Shown here piece by piece: positions 52,971 to 60,378 of a DNA stretch of 64,000 nt. Position 1 is the stretch's first letter. Every line of letters starts with the position of its first letter. The stretch is taken from contig NZ_QMHP01000010.1 in NCBI RefSeq assembly GCF_003313335.1, positions 1-64,000 of the forward strand, given 5' to 3'. This DNA is from Pedobacter zeaxanthinifaciens (GTDB taxonomy: Bacteria > Bacteroidota > Bacteroidia > Sphingobacteriales > Sphingobacteriaceae). The notes beneath the pieces were generated by a model. The model had not been told where the DNA came from. It did not search any database and saw nothing but the letters and a program-made list of their open reading frames with translations. The translations under genes were made by a program, and so were the position numbers.

Positions 52971-53315
52971 CTAACTAAACACAAAGTACGGAAACTTAGC
53001 CGCCAACTCTTTAACCGTCGGCTTTCGGCTAATTATATCTTTTAAAAGGGCGGTGTTTTGCTCAAGCCTTTGCATTACCACACCAGCCGTTAAATCGAAT
53101 TCATTTTCTAGCGCAAGCAAACAATCGTCGTATCGGGTGCGCTTAATTTCTGCGTGGAAATAGTATCTATAACATAGTTTTTCATCCCTGCTATACATCA
53201 ATACGTTTCTGCGGCCTTTATTGTTGGGATTGGCTTTGACAGAGGACGGAAATAAAGATGTATATAAGCTATATTGGCCACGCATTGATACAAATATCTC
53301 TAATCGCTTCAACAC
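52971..53315 (-). CDS. Small phage protein of unknown function, HTH-like
   Basis: The 114-residue protein has a core YRYYFHAEIKRTRYDDCLLALENEFDLTAGVVMQRL (quoted as HAEIKRTRYDDCLLALENEF) resembling small conserved Bacteroidota phage proteins with a possible HTH in DLTAGVVMQRLEQN. It may be a regulator of late genes, given its place between early and head modules. No firm family. Confidence 0.55.
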   Translation of the reverse strand: MLKRLEIFVSMRGQYSLYTSLFPSSVKANPNNKGRRNVLMYSRDEKLCYRYYFHAEIKRTRYDDCLLALENEFDLTAGVVMQRLEQNTALLKDIISRKPTVKELAAKFPYFVFS

Positions 53316-53371
53316 GCTAAAATTTAGTTTTAGGACAAGAATATATTAACTTGCGTAAAAATTAACGAAAT

Positions 53372-53581
53372 ATGACTAGACACAAAATCTTACAATCAAA
53401 AGACAGGCTAAAACTTCAAATTGCCTTAGATGCTTACAGCACCATTTCAACTTTCAAATTGGTTTCTTTTAACATTAGTCAGAAAGATAATAAGGAATGC
53501 TTTAATGCTTTAATATCTTTTGACGATAGCGACACTATGCACTTTCTAGGTCGTTCGGAACAACTTGGAGATTTGGATTAA
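53372..53581 (+). CDS. Small hypothetical protein
   Basis: The 69-residue frame is divergent from the HTH-like gene, with the stop five bases before a strong terminator. Sequence is acidic at the end with no family recognised. The short gap and terminator support a real gene. Confidence 0.45.
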   Translation: MTRHKILQSKDRLKLQIALDAYSTISTFKLVSFNISQKDNKECFNALISFDDSDTMHFLGRSEQLGDLD

Positions 53582-53586
53582 AAACA

Positions 53587-53616
53587 AAGAAGCCCGCTAA
53601 TGTTAGCGGGCTTCTT
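53587..53616. terminator. Bidirectional terminator
   Basis: A 14-bp perfect stem AAGAAGCCCGCTAA/TTAGCGGGCTTCTT with TG as its centre lies between converging genes that end at 53581 and 53634. Confidence 0.85.
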
Positions 53617-53633
53617 GCTTCAAAAATGCTATC

Positions 53634-54164
53634 TTATATTTTTAACACCTCAATAAAAGGCTCTTTTTGCGAATAATTAAACCTTACTATCTCGTCAACC
53701 ACTTGCTTTTGAGCAATGGTGCCTTGCTTTAATTTGCTACTGTCTGCATAATCGGCGCTAGTAGGCCAGTAGTATAAAAACAGTTGCGCAAGGTCAGAAA
53801 ACGAACCGTAAATTTTAGCGTTAGCCACACGGCTATTTTGCAAGTTTAACACTAGTTTAACGTCGGTAGGCTTAACGCTGCCAACGTAATTTTTAGCAAA
53901 CAAATAAACCTCTTGATTTGCGGGAGCTTCTAAGCTTTGAGACGTAAACCCACGGTCTTGCATCCATAAGCTTAAACCATTTGCATAGTAAGGAGTAAAG
54001 CCCACTAAACGATATAAATTACGGTGTTTGCTTTTCTTGGCAAGCTCCATTTGCGCTTTATATTCGGTTTGGTTGCCATATACTTTTTGGTCGGTTGCGC
54101 TCCATTCTTGAGCGTAGGCACTAAAGGTAAGTGCGGTTAAAAGAATGAATAATACTTGTTTCAT
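53634..54164 (-). CDS. Secreted protein encoded in the phage early region
   Basis: The 176-residue protein has a signal peptide (about 1-18, ending AYAQ) and a mature beta/alpha domain with many tyrosines (LYRLVGFTPYYANGLSLWMQDRG quoted as GFTPYYANGLSLWM). No family was recognised. As the last gene of the early unit, with its own terminator, it may be a lysogenic conversion or superinfection exclusion gene. Confidence 0.6.
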   Translation of the reverse strand: MKQVLFILLTALTFSAYAQEWSATDQKVYGNQTEYKAQMELAKKSKHRNLYRLVGFTPYYANGLSLWMQDRGFTSQSLEAPANQEVYLFAKNYVGSVKPTDVKLVLNLQNSRVANAKIYGSFSDLAQLFLYYWPTSADYADSSKLKQGTIAQKQVVDEIVRFNYSQKEPFIEVLKI

Positions 54165-54173
54165 AATCTAAAG

Positions 54174-54587
54174 TTAAATACTTTTTATAATACTTTCGTG
54201 ATACTTGCTAAACTGCGTTACCAAAGCGGGCAACTCGTCGGCTTTATAGCGGTCTAATGGCTTGTGCAAATAGCTGTATTTGTTCATCCAATTGTTAACT
54301 CGCTCCATATCAATTTTGTTTGATTTGTTGTGCCTTTGTTCGTCTAACTCCCAGCGCATTTCGTGTGCCATTGATAAGATTTTACGCACCATTATTTGTT
54401 TGGCGTTAAAACTTTCCTTTTCGCCTATTAAAGCCGTTAAAAGTTGCTTGGCTTCATCTTTGGTTAACTCGCTTACGTGGTTGGTGCGATTGTTAGAGTA
54501 AGAAAGCGCCATATCGGCGCTCTCTATTTTCTTGCGGCTGCAAGTGGCTTTAATAGCCTGTATTTGGGGTTTGGTTATTGGCTGCAT
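54174..54587 (-). CDS. GemA-like (gp16) early regulatory protein
   Basis: The 137-residue protein begins MQPITKPQIQAIKATCSR, has ELTKDEAKQLLTALI and ends MNKYSYLHKPLDRYKADELPALVTQF, a layout like DUF1018/GemA (Mu gp16), where it influences host gene expression. Many Bacteroidota phages have this family. Start overlaps the previous gene by 13 bases. Confidence 0.6.
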   Translation of the reverse strand: MQPITKPQIQAIKATCSRKKIESADMALSYSNNRTNHVSELTKDEAKQLLTALIGEKESFNAKQIMVRKILSMAHEMRWELDEQRHNKSNKIDMERVNNWMNKYSYLHKPLDRYKADELPALVTQFSKYHESIIKSI

Positions 54588-54955
54588 GGGTTCATCATTT
54601 GGGCGCTTACAATTTCTGTTATAGTGGCTATATCTGAAACGGCTAAATCGTCCACACCTCGGCGCCCTAAAAGCTTTCCGTTTACTCTTACAGTATATTC
54701 CATAATCGCAAAAAACAAAACACTATTATTACCATTACATCGCTCTGTTGCTTTTCTCATTACGCTACCGTCAATTCTTAAAACCTCCGCTTCAATACCA
54801 TTAGAAAGCGTAACTTTAGAAAACACAGAAAATACTTTTGGCTTAGTTCCGAATTGCTCACGAAACCTCAAAGGAACTACGGAACCTTTCAATTGTTCCC
54901 ATTTATTTAGCCAAGCTTCAATTGTTTCAACTTGGGATTTTGTTAGTTTTTTCAT
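54575..54955 (-). CDS. Hypothetical phage early protein
   Basis: The 126-residue protein has a helical start (VETIEAWLNKWEQLKGS), a beta-rich middle and VNGKLLGRRGVDDLAVSDIATI. It lies in a tight early cluster, one base after the DUF2786-like gene's stop. No function recognised. Confidence 0.5.
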   Translation of the reverse strand: MKKLTKSQVETIEAWLNKWEQLKGSVVPLRFREQFGTKPKVFSVFSKVTLSNGIEAEVLRIDGSVMRKATERCNGNNSVLFFAIMEYTVRVNGKLLGRRGVDDLAVSDIATITEIVSAQMMNPCSQ

Positions 54956-54956
54956 C

Positions 54957-55571
54957 TTACACCTCTAAATAAAGTCCGTTTGTAACTTGGCGTTTGTAAC
55001 TGCCGCCCTCTATATCTTCCATTAAAAGCCTGTCTTTATATTCTTTGTCGGTCATATCTGAATACGTAACAGGCTTAAGCTCGCCATCTTTATACAGCTT
55101 GCTAGCAACTACGTAACGAGAAAAGAAAGGCTCTTTTAACTCTTGTAATCGCTTTTTACGGGTCGAAGCTTTTCGCTTCCTTCTTATTTCGCCAGCACAA
55201 ACAATTTTCCATTGTTCCGCCATGTGCTTTTTGAAATATTGGTAAGCGGTTTCAATAGTAACCCAATCTAAATAGGTAAGATGAAGCTCAACCTCTCTAA
55301 CTTTCCAAACATCTTTTACAGCGTTATCCCAAGCTTTACCGTCAGTAAATACAAGAACAATTCGACCCAAAAGCCAAACATCTAGCTCCGTTTTATACTT
55401 AAATCGGTATTCGTTAACATTTAGATTTTCAAGGTCTATTCCCTGCAAATTGTATTTTTCAATCAACTTATCAAGTTGGTTTTTAGCCGCCGCTTGTTCG
55501 CCAGCCGTTGAGCCTCTTTTTACTAATTCGTAAATTTTGGCTAGTTTATTTTTTAAATCTGTGTTTTGCAT
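54957..55571 (-). CDS. DUF2786-like early protein
   Basis: The 204-residue protein begins with KLAKIYELVKRGSTAGEQAAAKNQLDKLIEKYNL (quoted as KIYELVKRGSTAGEQAAAKN), which is like the DUF2786 N-terminal motif found in phage early genes. A basic segment EIRRKRKASTRKKR and a folded middle domain follow. DUF2786 proteins are mostly unknown; a nucleic-acid role is plausible from the basic cluster. Confidence 0.6.
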   Translation of the reverse strand: MQNTDLKNKLAKIYELVKRGSTAGEQAAAKNQLDKLIEKYNLQGIDLENLNVNEYRFKYKTELDVWLLGRIVLVFTDGKAWDNAVKDVWKVREVELHLTYLDWVTIETAYQYFKKHMAEQWKIVCAGEIRRKRKASTRKKRLQELKEPFFSRYVVASKLYKDGELKPVTYSDMTDKEYKDRLLMEDIEGGSYKRQVTNGLYLEV

Positions 55572-55585
55572 TTTATCGGATATTT

Positions 55586-55609
55586 AGCCGATATTTTAAA
55601 ATATCGGCT
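55586..55609. terminator. Perfect 24-bp palindrome
   Basis: AGCCGATATTTT/AAAATATCGGCT (55586-55609) is followed by TTTTTAGCTTTTT on the plus strand. It lies between two minus-strand early genes and could slow RNA polymerase or act as a protein binding site. Confidence 0.55.
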
Positions 55610-55624
55610 TTTTAGCTTTTTAAA

Positions 55625-55903
55625 TTAATGGTTACGCTCAGTCATTAGTTTATGCAACCTTTGAGCAAACTTGCTTTTAGTCAAAGCTTTTTCTTTATCT
55701 AATTCATCATCAGAATTTAGGTCAATGCTTTCTTCTTTCCATTTTAAAGCAATTGCCGCTATCCAATAAATAGAATAAAGCGTTATAAATATCCCCCACC
55801 ATATACCGCTAACTTGAAAGTGGTGCAATAAAAATGTATAAAGTATGGTGCTTTGAAATGGATACTTTACAGGCGTGTTAGAAATTACAAATCGTTTTTT
55901 CAT
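55625..55903 (-). CDS. Small membrane protein, early region
   Basis: The 92-residue protein has two hydrophobic helices (about 16-33 and 34-53: GIWWGIFITLYSIYWIAAIAL) and a charged tail. No family recognised. It may be an early membrane-acting phage protein. Confidence 0.5.
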   Translation of the reverse strand: MKKRFVISNTPVKYPFQSTILYTFLLHHFQVSGIWWGIFITLYSIYWIAAIALKWKEESIDLNSDDELDKEKALTKSKFAQRLHKLMTERNH

Positions 55904-55930
55904 CTTTTTTTATTTTAATAGTTGATATAA

Positions 55931-56116
55931 TTAAACCGTTCTCAAATAAACCACCAACGTTTTAGCTTGCATATAGTCCGAAACTTTCTTGTGGTCTTGT
56001 TTTACCTTAACTAAACCGCCCGTTGGGTTCTCGGCTACTTGGTAAACTTTTCTATTTTTATCAGAGGCTTTATGAAATCTATCGCCAGCTCTCAACTCTT
56101 TTAATTGCTTTTGCAT
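55931..56116 (-). CDS. Small SH3-like early protein
   Basis: The 61-residue protein begins with KELRAGDRFHKA, similar to the opening of the 65-residue protein at 60179-60376 (AKDLKGGEIFKF), and ends in a short beta structure. Both look like small beta-barrel proteins of early phage regions. Its start overlaps the previous stop (TAATG). Confidence 0.55.
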   Translation of the reverse strand: MQKQLKELRAGDRFHKASDKNRKVYQVAENPTGGLVKVKQDHKKVSDYMQAKTLVVYLRTV

Positions 56117-56271
56117 TATTTAATCTCTCTTATTTTGACAATTTTTGCAGTTGGATAAAATTTCTTGAAGTATTCTTTTGCCTTAGTAATACTTTCTTCG
56201 GAGATGGTTGTTGTAGCTTTTATAAAAGAAAATGCTCCCGTTCCACTATAATCTATTTCATAAGTTTTCAT
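56116..56271 (-). CDS. 51-residue early protein in a coupled chain
   Basis: The short frame starts MKTYEIDYSGTGAFSFI and ends KIVKIREIK. It begins with TAATG overlap on the replication-like gene and ends with TAATG overlap on the next gene, so it has coupled ends on both sides. This tight fit supports a real gene. Function unknown. Confidence 0.6.
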   Translation of the reverse strand: MKTYEIDYSGTGAFSFIKATTTISEESITKAKEYFKKFYPTAKIVKIREIK

Positions 56272-56699
56272 TATCGTTCCCTCCTCCAATCAGTTTCGTA
56301 GTAAGCATTTCTAATATATTTCTCGGGGTCGGCAATGCCTCTGTTATTGGCTCGGCAATAAGTGAAATAAGGCTTAATCTGCATTATAGCTCTTGCCTTG
56401 TCCGTGTCGCTTAATTTCTTGTAAAGTGGCTCGGTACGTATGCGGTTTACCTTTCTACCGTACGCATCCCAAAAAACATCAAAGCTTAAATCCATTGGTA
56501 TTTCTTTAAGGGCGCCTTTAATTTGGGCGCTCCACGGCTCTATTTCTTCTAACCTTTTGGGCAACTTATTAAGCAACCAATTGTGTTGAGCGTCGCTAAA
56601 TTCTGCCGAGTTATCAAGGCCAACCAACCAGCCCTCGGCATTGTAAACAAACATTACAGTACCCGTAAACAGTACCGATGTAAGCATATATTTTTTCAT
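56271..56699 (-). CDS. Phage replication-initiator-like protein
   Basis: Start chosen at MKKYMLTSVLF; an ATG at 56741 would add 14 residues. The 142-residue protein has an N-terminal part with FTGTVMFVYNAEGWL and a C-terminal domain starting SFDVFWDAYGRKVNRIRTEPLYKKL (quoted as FDVFWDAYGRKV and LYKKLSDTDKARAI), as in O/DnaT-like replication proteins and common Bacteroidota phage relatives. It may help load a helicase or modulate replication. Confidence 0.62.
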   Translation of the reverse strand: MKKYMLTSVLFTGTVMFVYNAEGWLVGLDNSAEFSDAQHNWLLNKLPKRLEEIEPWSAQIKGALKEIPMDLSFDVFWDAYGRKVNRIRTEPLYKKLSDTDKARAIMQIKPYFTYCRANNRGIADPEKYIRNAYYETDWRRER

Positions 56700-56807
56700 G
56701 TTTTGCAATAATTTGTGTTTAACAATAGGGGCTATGTGCATTTTATTAGCTTAAAAAGCAGCTTCAAAGCATCTAAAACCCCATTTTTAGTAGTTTTTGG
56801 CTTTATT

Positions 56808-57557
56808 TTATGCACTTACCCCCTCGTCTTGGAGCAATTCTTTTGCAATTTTCTTAGCCTTTACCCCCGCCTTTTTAGCTGTCTTTTTGGGTTCGTCGGC
56901 TATTTTAGGAGCGAAAAACAGCGGGTTTAAAAGCCTTGCTCGCTCTTCATAAATTACATAAGGCTCAAAAGAGCTAAAGCGGTTTTTGTCGTGATAGGCG
57001 ATATAATCTTTAACCACCGTACCAATATGGCCGTCGTATTTAATTTGCTGGCCAATGGTGCTTTTGGGTTCTTTGCCTTGTATGTGGCTAATAAAGATTA
57101 AGCCTTTCTTTTTTCCGTATTTGCGTTTTAAATACTCGTAATCTTCCCATTTAAAACGGGTGTAGTCAATACTATCAATAAAAACGAAATCGGGGCTATT
57201 GCGTTTCTTTAGCGTTTCGTCTAAATCTTCTAAAAAAGAAACACCTTGCTTCAAATCTTCGGTTGGGTCGGCAACTAAAAAGTTGCCGCTAACCTCGTGC
57301 ATTTTGTTTCTGTTAATAGCGTTTTGCAAATCCACCCCGTGGCCTTGCTCATAACTTAGCCAAAGCACCTTGCCAAATTGCGCCAAGTATTTAGCCATTT
57401 GAATACAATACTCCGTCTTACCGTTTCCGCTACGTCCGTAAACTATTGATATGAAGTTTTTGGGTATTAATCCAAGATGCTGCTTAAACGCTCCGTCGGG
57501 TTGCTTTAACAGTTTAAAAGCCATTTGCTGAAACTGTTTTACACCTAGTGTCTTCAT
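56808..57557 (-). CDS. RecA/DnaB-like P-loop ATPase
   Basis: The 249-residue protein has a Walker A motif (YGRSGNGKTEYC), VLWLSYEQGHGVDL (sensor), DFVFIDSIDY (Walker B) and LIFISHIQGKEPKS, as in RadA/DnaB-type ATPases. It ends in a lysine/alanine-rich tail. It may be a helicase-like or recombination protein used in the phage early stage. Confidence 0.78.
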   Translation of the reverse strand: MKTLGVKQFQQMAFKLLKQPDGAFKQHLGLIPKNFISIVYGRSGNGKTEYCIQMAKYLAQFGKVLWLSYEQGHGVDLQNAINRNKMHEVSGNFLVADPTEDLKQGVSFLEDLDETLKKRNSPDFVFIDSIDYTRFKWEDYEYLKRKYGKKKGLIFISHIQGKEPKSTIGQQIKYDGHIGTVVKDYIAYHDKNRFSSFEPYVIYEERARLLNPLFFAPKIADEPKKTAKKAGVKAKKIAKELLQDEGVSA

Positions 57558-57571
57558 AAATAAAAATTGGT

Positions 57572-58150
57572 TTAGTTGGTGGTTTGTTCTTGGGTGTATT
57601 TCTTGTCTAATAGCTCAATGTTTTTTAATACTCTTCGATGTATGGCAACAACGAGCTTTATTTGATAGATGCAATCGTCTATAGGGTCGTGCTTAATCCC
57701 TGTAAACGGCACCTCTTGTTTAAGGGTTGGCACGTAGCGCATGAGTGTGCGCATATCTCTCTCATTCCAATAATGCCACGGCCTAGCTTCGTTTATAGCT
57801 GCGTAAGCATCCCTAACAAGCGCCATGTCGAAGTATTTACCGTTGCTCCATATTTCTACGTCGTCGCCCATACTTTTAACAAAGGCGGCAAACTCATAAA
57901 GTACGTCTTTTAAAGGGCTTGGGCTTTCAAATACCGAGGCTTTGGCTTTCTCGTCTTGTTTTACCCACCATACCAAACAATCGGGGTCAAAGTGCAAGCC
58001 TACGTCGGTGCAACTGCGAACGTCAACATTCATTTTAAAGTTGTCGCCAACTTGCCCGCTTTCAATATCAAATTGAACCGCTGCAATACTTAAAATTACC
58101 GAGCGCCCCGTTGTGCCTAGCGTCTCTATATCTACCATTAAATGTTTCAT
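57572..58150 (-). CDS. DnaQ-like 3'-5' exonuclease
   Basis: The 192-residue protein has an exonuclease fold with MVDIETLGTTGRSVILSIAAVQFD (quoted as VDIETLGTTG, giving D and E), a middle WSNGKYFDMALVRDAY (D), and HDPIDDCIYQI (H and D). This DEDDh layout fits Rv2179c/DUF5051-type exoribonucleases. It probably processes DNA or RNA ends. Confidence 0.82.
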   Translation of the reverse strand: MKHLMVDIETLGTTGRSVILSIAAVQFDIESGQVGDNFKMNVDVRSCTDVGLHFDPDCLVWWVKQDEKAKASVFESPSPLKDVLYEFAAFVKSMGDDVEIWSNGKYFDMALVRDAYAAINEARPWHYWNERDMRTLMRYVPTLKQEVPFTGIKHDPIDDCIYQIKLVVAIHRRVLKNIELLDKKYTQEQTTN

Positions 58151-58168
58151 AAAAGTTTAGTTTGTGGT

Positions 58169-58516
58169 TTAAAGTTGTACTATTTCAAGCGCTAACAATT
58201 TGGCTTGTATGTGTTCGGCAACGGCGCCGTTGCTATCTTTCCAATCGTGTATTTGATAGAAAGTTTGGCAAAGTGGCAGCACTGCTAAACAGAGCTTCAT
58301 AGCTTCCGTCCAATCTTCGTCGGGCGCTATATGCTCGGTTGGGTTAAAAACTTGGTAGCCGTCTTGTATGGCAACCAATGAGGCTTCGTGAAATTTAACC
58401 GCTACGTCTTTCGGTTCTAAGCCCGTTACTTTGCCGCTGATGTAGGCAATAGGTTTTTCGCTTTCGGCAAACGAAGCCGCAATTTTTAGCAGCTTCGCTA
58501 ATACTTGATTTTTCAT
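58169..58516 (-). CDS. DUF4406 (deoxyribosyltransferase-like) protein
   Basis: The 115-residue protein has AYISGKVTGLEPKDV, a P-loop like nucleotide pocket, EHIAPDEDWTEAM and HDWKDSNGAVAEHIQA, matching DUF4406, related to nucleoside deoxyribosyltransferases. The substrate is unknown. Ten bases before the start is the motif GTCTCACCAAAACA shared with the leader of the Mom-like gene. Confidence 0.78.
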   Translation of the reverse strand: MKNQVLAKLLKIAASFAESEKPIAYISGKVTGLEPKDVAVKFHEASLVAIQDGYQVFNPTEHIAPDEDWTEAMKLCLAVLPLCQTFYQIHDWKDSNGAVAEHIQAKLLALEIVQL

Positions 58517-58525
58517 TGAAAATTA

Positions 58526-58539
58526 TGTTTTGGTGAGAC
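58526..58539 (-). promoter_or_regulatory. 14-nt motif shared with Mom-like gene leader
   Basis: GTCTCACCAAAACA on the minus strand, 10 bases before the DUF4406 ATG, is identical to 29642-29629, which precedes the 13-codon leader frame at the same distance. A common control element is likely. Confidence 0.5.
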
Positions 58540-58566
58540 AATAACCAGCCGACTAGCTGGCTTAAC

Positions 58567-59208
58567 TTATACGTCGTAATTTGAAAAATTAAGGTTTACA
58601 AATTGCCACTTGCCAGCTTTATTTTTTCGCTTAAACTCATAGGTGTAAGCTTTAAAGCTTTGGGCGTAGCTCTCTTTAATCAATCGTAAACCCTCAACCC
58701 AACGTGGGTCGTCAAAATCCTTTTCGTAGGTTAACAGCTCCATAACTTTTGCGTATTCCAAATCGCCTTTTTTGTTACGGGTTAAAAAGCCCATTAGAAT
58801 AGGGTAATATTTAGCCGCTTGTTTTTTTACTGTATCGCTTAAAAATTCTTGCAGTAGCTCAACTGCTTTAGTGGCTCTTTCGTCCCAAACTGGCGTTGTA
58901 TCACGGCGGCGGGCAATTTGTAACTCGCCATTGCTATGCACAATTGAAAATCCGCCTTTGCTATTGCTTCTAATTTTGCCGTAACTCTCAAGCTCTTGCT
59001 TTTGGCTATCCATTATTACGTTCATTTTGTTTTTTAGCCTACCAATAGCCCGAGAAACTTCCAATGCCTCTTCAAACATTTGCTCAATGGTATTATCTCG
59101 GTTTTTCTCGTATCTCTTTTTAGCTGCCGTTTCTTTCGCTTTTTCAGATTTTTTACGCTCTTGTAAAGCCTTTTCTAATTGCTCGGTGGTTAATTCTCTT
59201 AAATCCAT
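58567..59208 (-). CDS. DUF3164 family phage protein
   Basis: The 213-residue protein begins with a coil, then RDNTIEQMFEEALEVSRAIGRLKNKMN, SKGGFSIVHSNGELQIARRRDT and a KAVELLQEFLSDTV helix (quoted in parts), all matching DUF3164, found near transposase genes of Mu-like phages. The function is unknown, possibly related to early DNA metabolism. Confidence 0.8.
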   Translation of the reverse strand: MDLRELTTEQLEKALQERKKSEKAKETAAKKRYEKNRDNTIEQMFEEALEVSRAIGRLKNKMNVIMDSQKQELESYGKIRSNSKGGFSIVHSNGELQIARRRDTTPVWDERATKAVELLQEFLSDTVKKQAAKYYPILMGFLTRNKKGDLEYAKVMELLTYEKDFDDPRWVEGLRLIKESYAQSFKAYTYEFKRKNKAGKWQFVNLNFSNYDV

Positions 59209-59210
59209 AA

Positions 59211-59537
59211 TTATAATTTGATAAAGTTTATACTTGATAATCTTTCAATCTCGCCGATTTGCTGATTGATAAGGGTGTTTAAATAGGTGTCGGTACTCGT
59301 TGGATAATCTTTGAACCAAATACAAAAGCCCCGAGCTTCAAATGTTGCAAGTGTAATGGTGTACTTTGCTTGCGGGCGTTGCTCAAGCTTTTGGCGTAGT
59401 TTCAGATAAATACGCTTTAGCATTTCGAGCAATAGCAAATCGGTTAAATCGGTAGTTTGGTATTCTTTTAAAATTGCTTCGAGGGTTCTAAACAGATGCT
59501 CCGTTTGCTGTCTGCTTAATCTCATTAAATAGTTCAT
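59211..59537 (-). CDS. Hypothetical early protein overlapping the previous gene
   Basis: Start chosen at MNYLMRLSRQQ (59537); starts at 59585 or 59525 are also possible. The 108-residue protein has a helical first half (HLFRTLEAILKEYQTTDLTDLLLLEMLKRIYLKL, quoted as LLLLEMLKRIYLKL) and no recognised family. It overlaps the DnaA-IV-like gene by about 50 bases in another frame. Confidence 0.55.
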   Translation of the reverse strand: MNYLMRLSRQQTEHLFRTLEAILKEYQTTDLTDLLLLEMLKRIYLKLRQKLEQRPQAKYTITLATFEARGFCIWFKDYPTSTDTYLNTLINQQIGEIERLSSINFIKL

Positions 59538-59808
59538 CAGTTTGTTGTTTAGCGGTGTTAAATAGGTGTTTAAAGTTTGGCTCAAGCCTTATTCTATCGT
59601 TGCATATTTCCACTCGGTAATACAAGTTTGAGCGTGAGCGCTTAAATAGTTCTTGTATCTCTTTTGGCGGGTAATCTCTATCGAATAGAATTTTGGTTGC
59701 TATAAATGCAGCCTCCAAAGCTTTGGCCTTTTGTGTATCGCTTACCACCTCGTGATAATTGGCGCCCAAGGCTTCGCAGACACGCTCAAGTACGCATTCT
59801 ATTCTCAT
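59488..59808 (-). CDS. DnaA domain IV-like small protein
   Basis: The 106-residue protein has VCEALGANYHEVVSDTQKAKALEAAFIATKILFDRDYPPKEIQELFKRSRSNLYYRV (quoted as VVSDTQKAKALEAAFIATK and EIQELFKRSRSNLYY), which fits a DnaA C-terminal DNA-binding HTH. In Mu-like Bacteroidota phages it may take part in early control. Confidence 0.62.
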   Translation of the reverse strand: MRIECVLERVCEALGANYHEVVSDTQKAKALEAAFIATKILFDRDYPPKEIQELFKRSRSNLYYRVEICNDRIRLEPNFKHLFNTAKQQTDELFNEIKQTANGASV

Positions 59809-60172
59809 AGTATTTTAGCATTGCAGCGAGTTTAGAATTAAAGCTTTCTTCGGTTTCCTTTGCCTCCAAATACGCCGTGTGATGGCGTAAGTAGTCGTTA
59901 AAGTTGTCGCTAATATTAGGGGCGTGGTTGGTGTAAAACGCTACGTTAAATTGATGCCATTTGATTTTAAACCAATTCCAATACATCGCTGTATTTAACA
60001 GCTTTTTAACGGTATCGTGGCATTGTGCGTTACACTCGGCGAAAGCAATACCAGCTTGTTTAAACAAAGCATCGTAAACGCATTCTTGCAGCCTGTAATT
60101 AGCACAAAGCAGGGCTTTATAAATTGCCATTTCTGCTTGCAGCTCTTCAATTTGTGTTAGTTTGGCTTTCAT
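59786..60172 (-). CDS. Helical early protein of unknown function
   Basis: The 128-residue protein is mostly alpha-helical and has several cysteines (ALLCANYRLQECVYDALF, CNAQCHD). It overlaps the DnaA-IV-like gene by 23 bases. No family recognised. Confidence 0.5.
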   Translation of the reverse strand: MKAKLTQIEELQAEMAIYKALLCANYRLQECVYDALFKQAGIAFAECNAQCHDTVKKLLNTAMYWNWFKIKWHQFNVAFYTNHAPNISDNFNDYLRHHTAYLEAKETEESFNSKLAAMLKYYENRMRT

Positions 60173-60178
60173 ATTTGG

Positions 60179-60376
60179 TTAGTAGGTTAGGTGGTCAATT
60201 ACAGTTACTTTTTTATTGAGGGTGTTTTGGCTGATAACTTTTTGTTTAAATGTTATCGTGTTGTTGTGGACACGATAAGCAATTAAATAATTGTGGCGGG
60301 GTGTTAATACCATCCACACCAACGAGCTGTTTTCAAACTTGAAAATCTCGCCTCCTTTTAAGTCTTTAGCTGTCAT
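60179..60376 (-). CDS. Small SH3-like early protein
   Basis: The 65-residue protein starts MTAKDLKGGEIFKFENSS, similar to the 61-residue protein at 55931-56116, and is beta-rich. It lies two bases after the MuB-like gene's stop and is cotranscribed with it. Confidence 0.55.
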   Translation of the reverse strand: MTAKDLKGGEIFKFENSSLVWMVLTPRHNYLIAYRVHNNTITFKQKVISQNTLNKKVTVIDHLTY

Positions 60377-60378
60377 AC

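Noticed and set aside
55586..55609. Integrase attachment core
   Set aside because: The palindrome lies inside the early operon and the phage has a DDE transposase, not a tyrosine integrase; a terminator or binding site is more likely.
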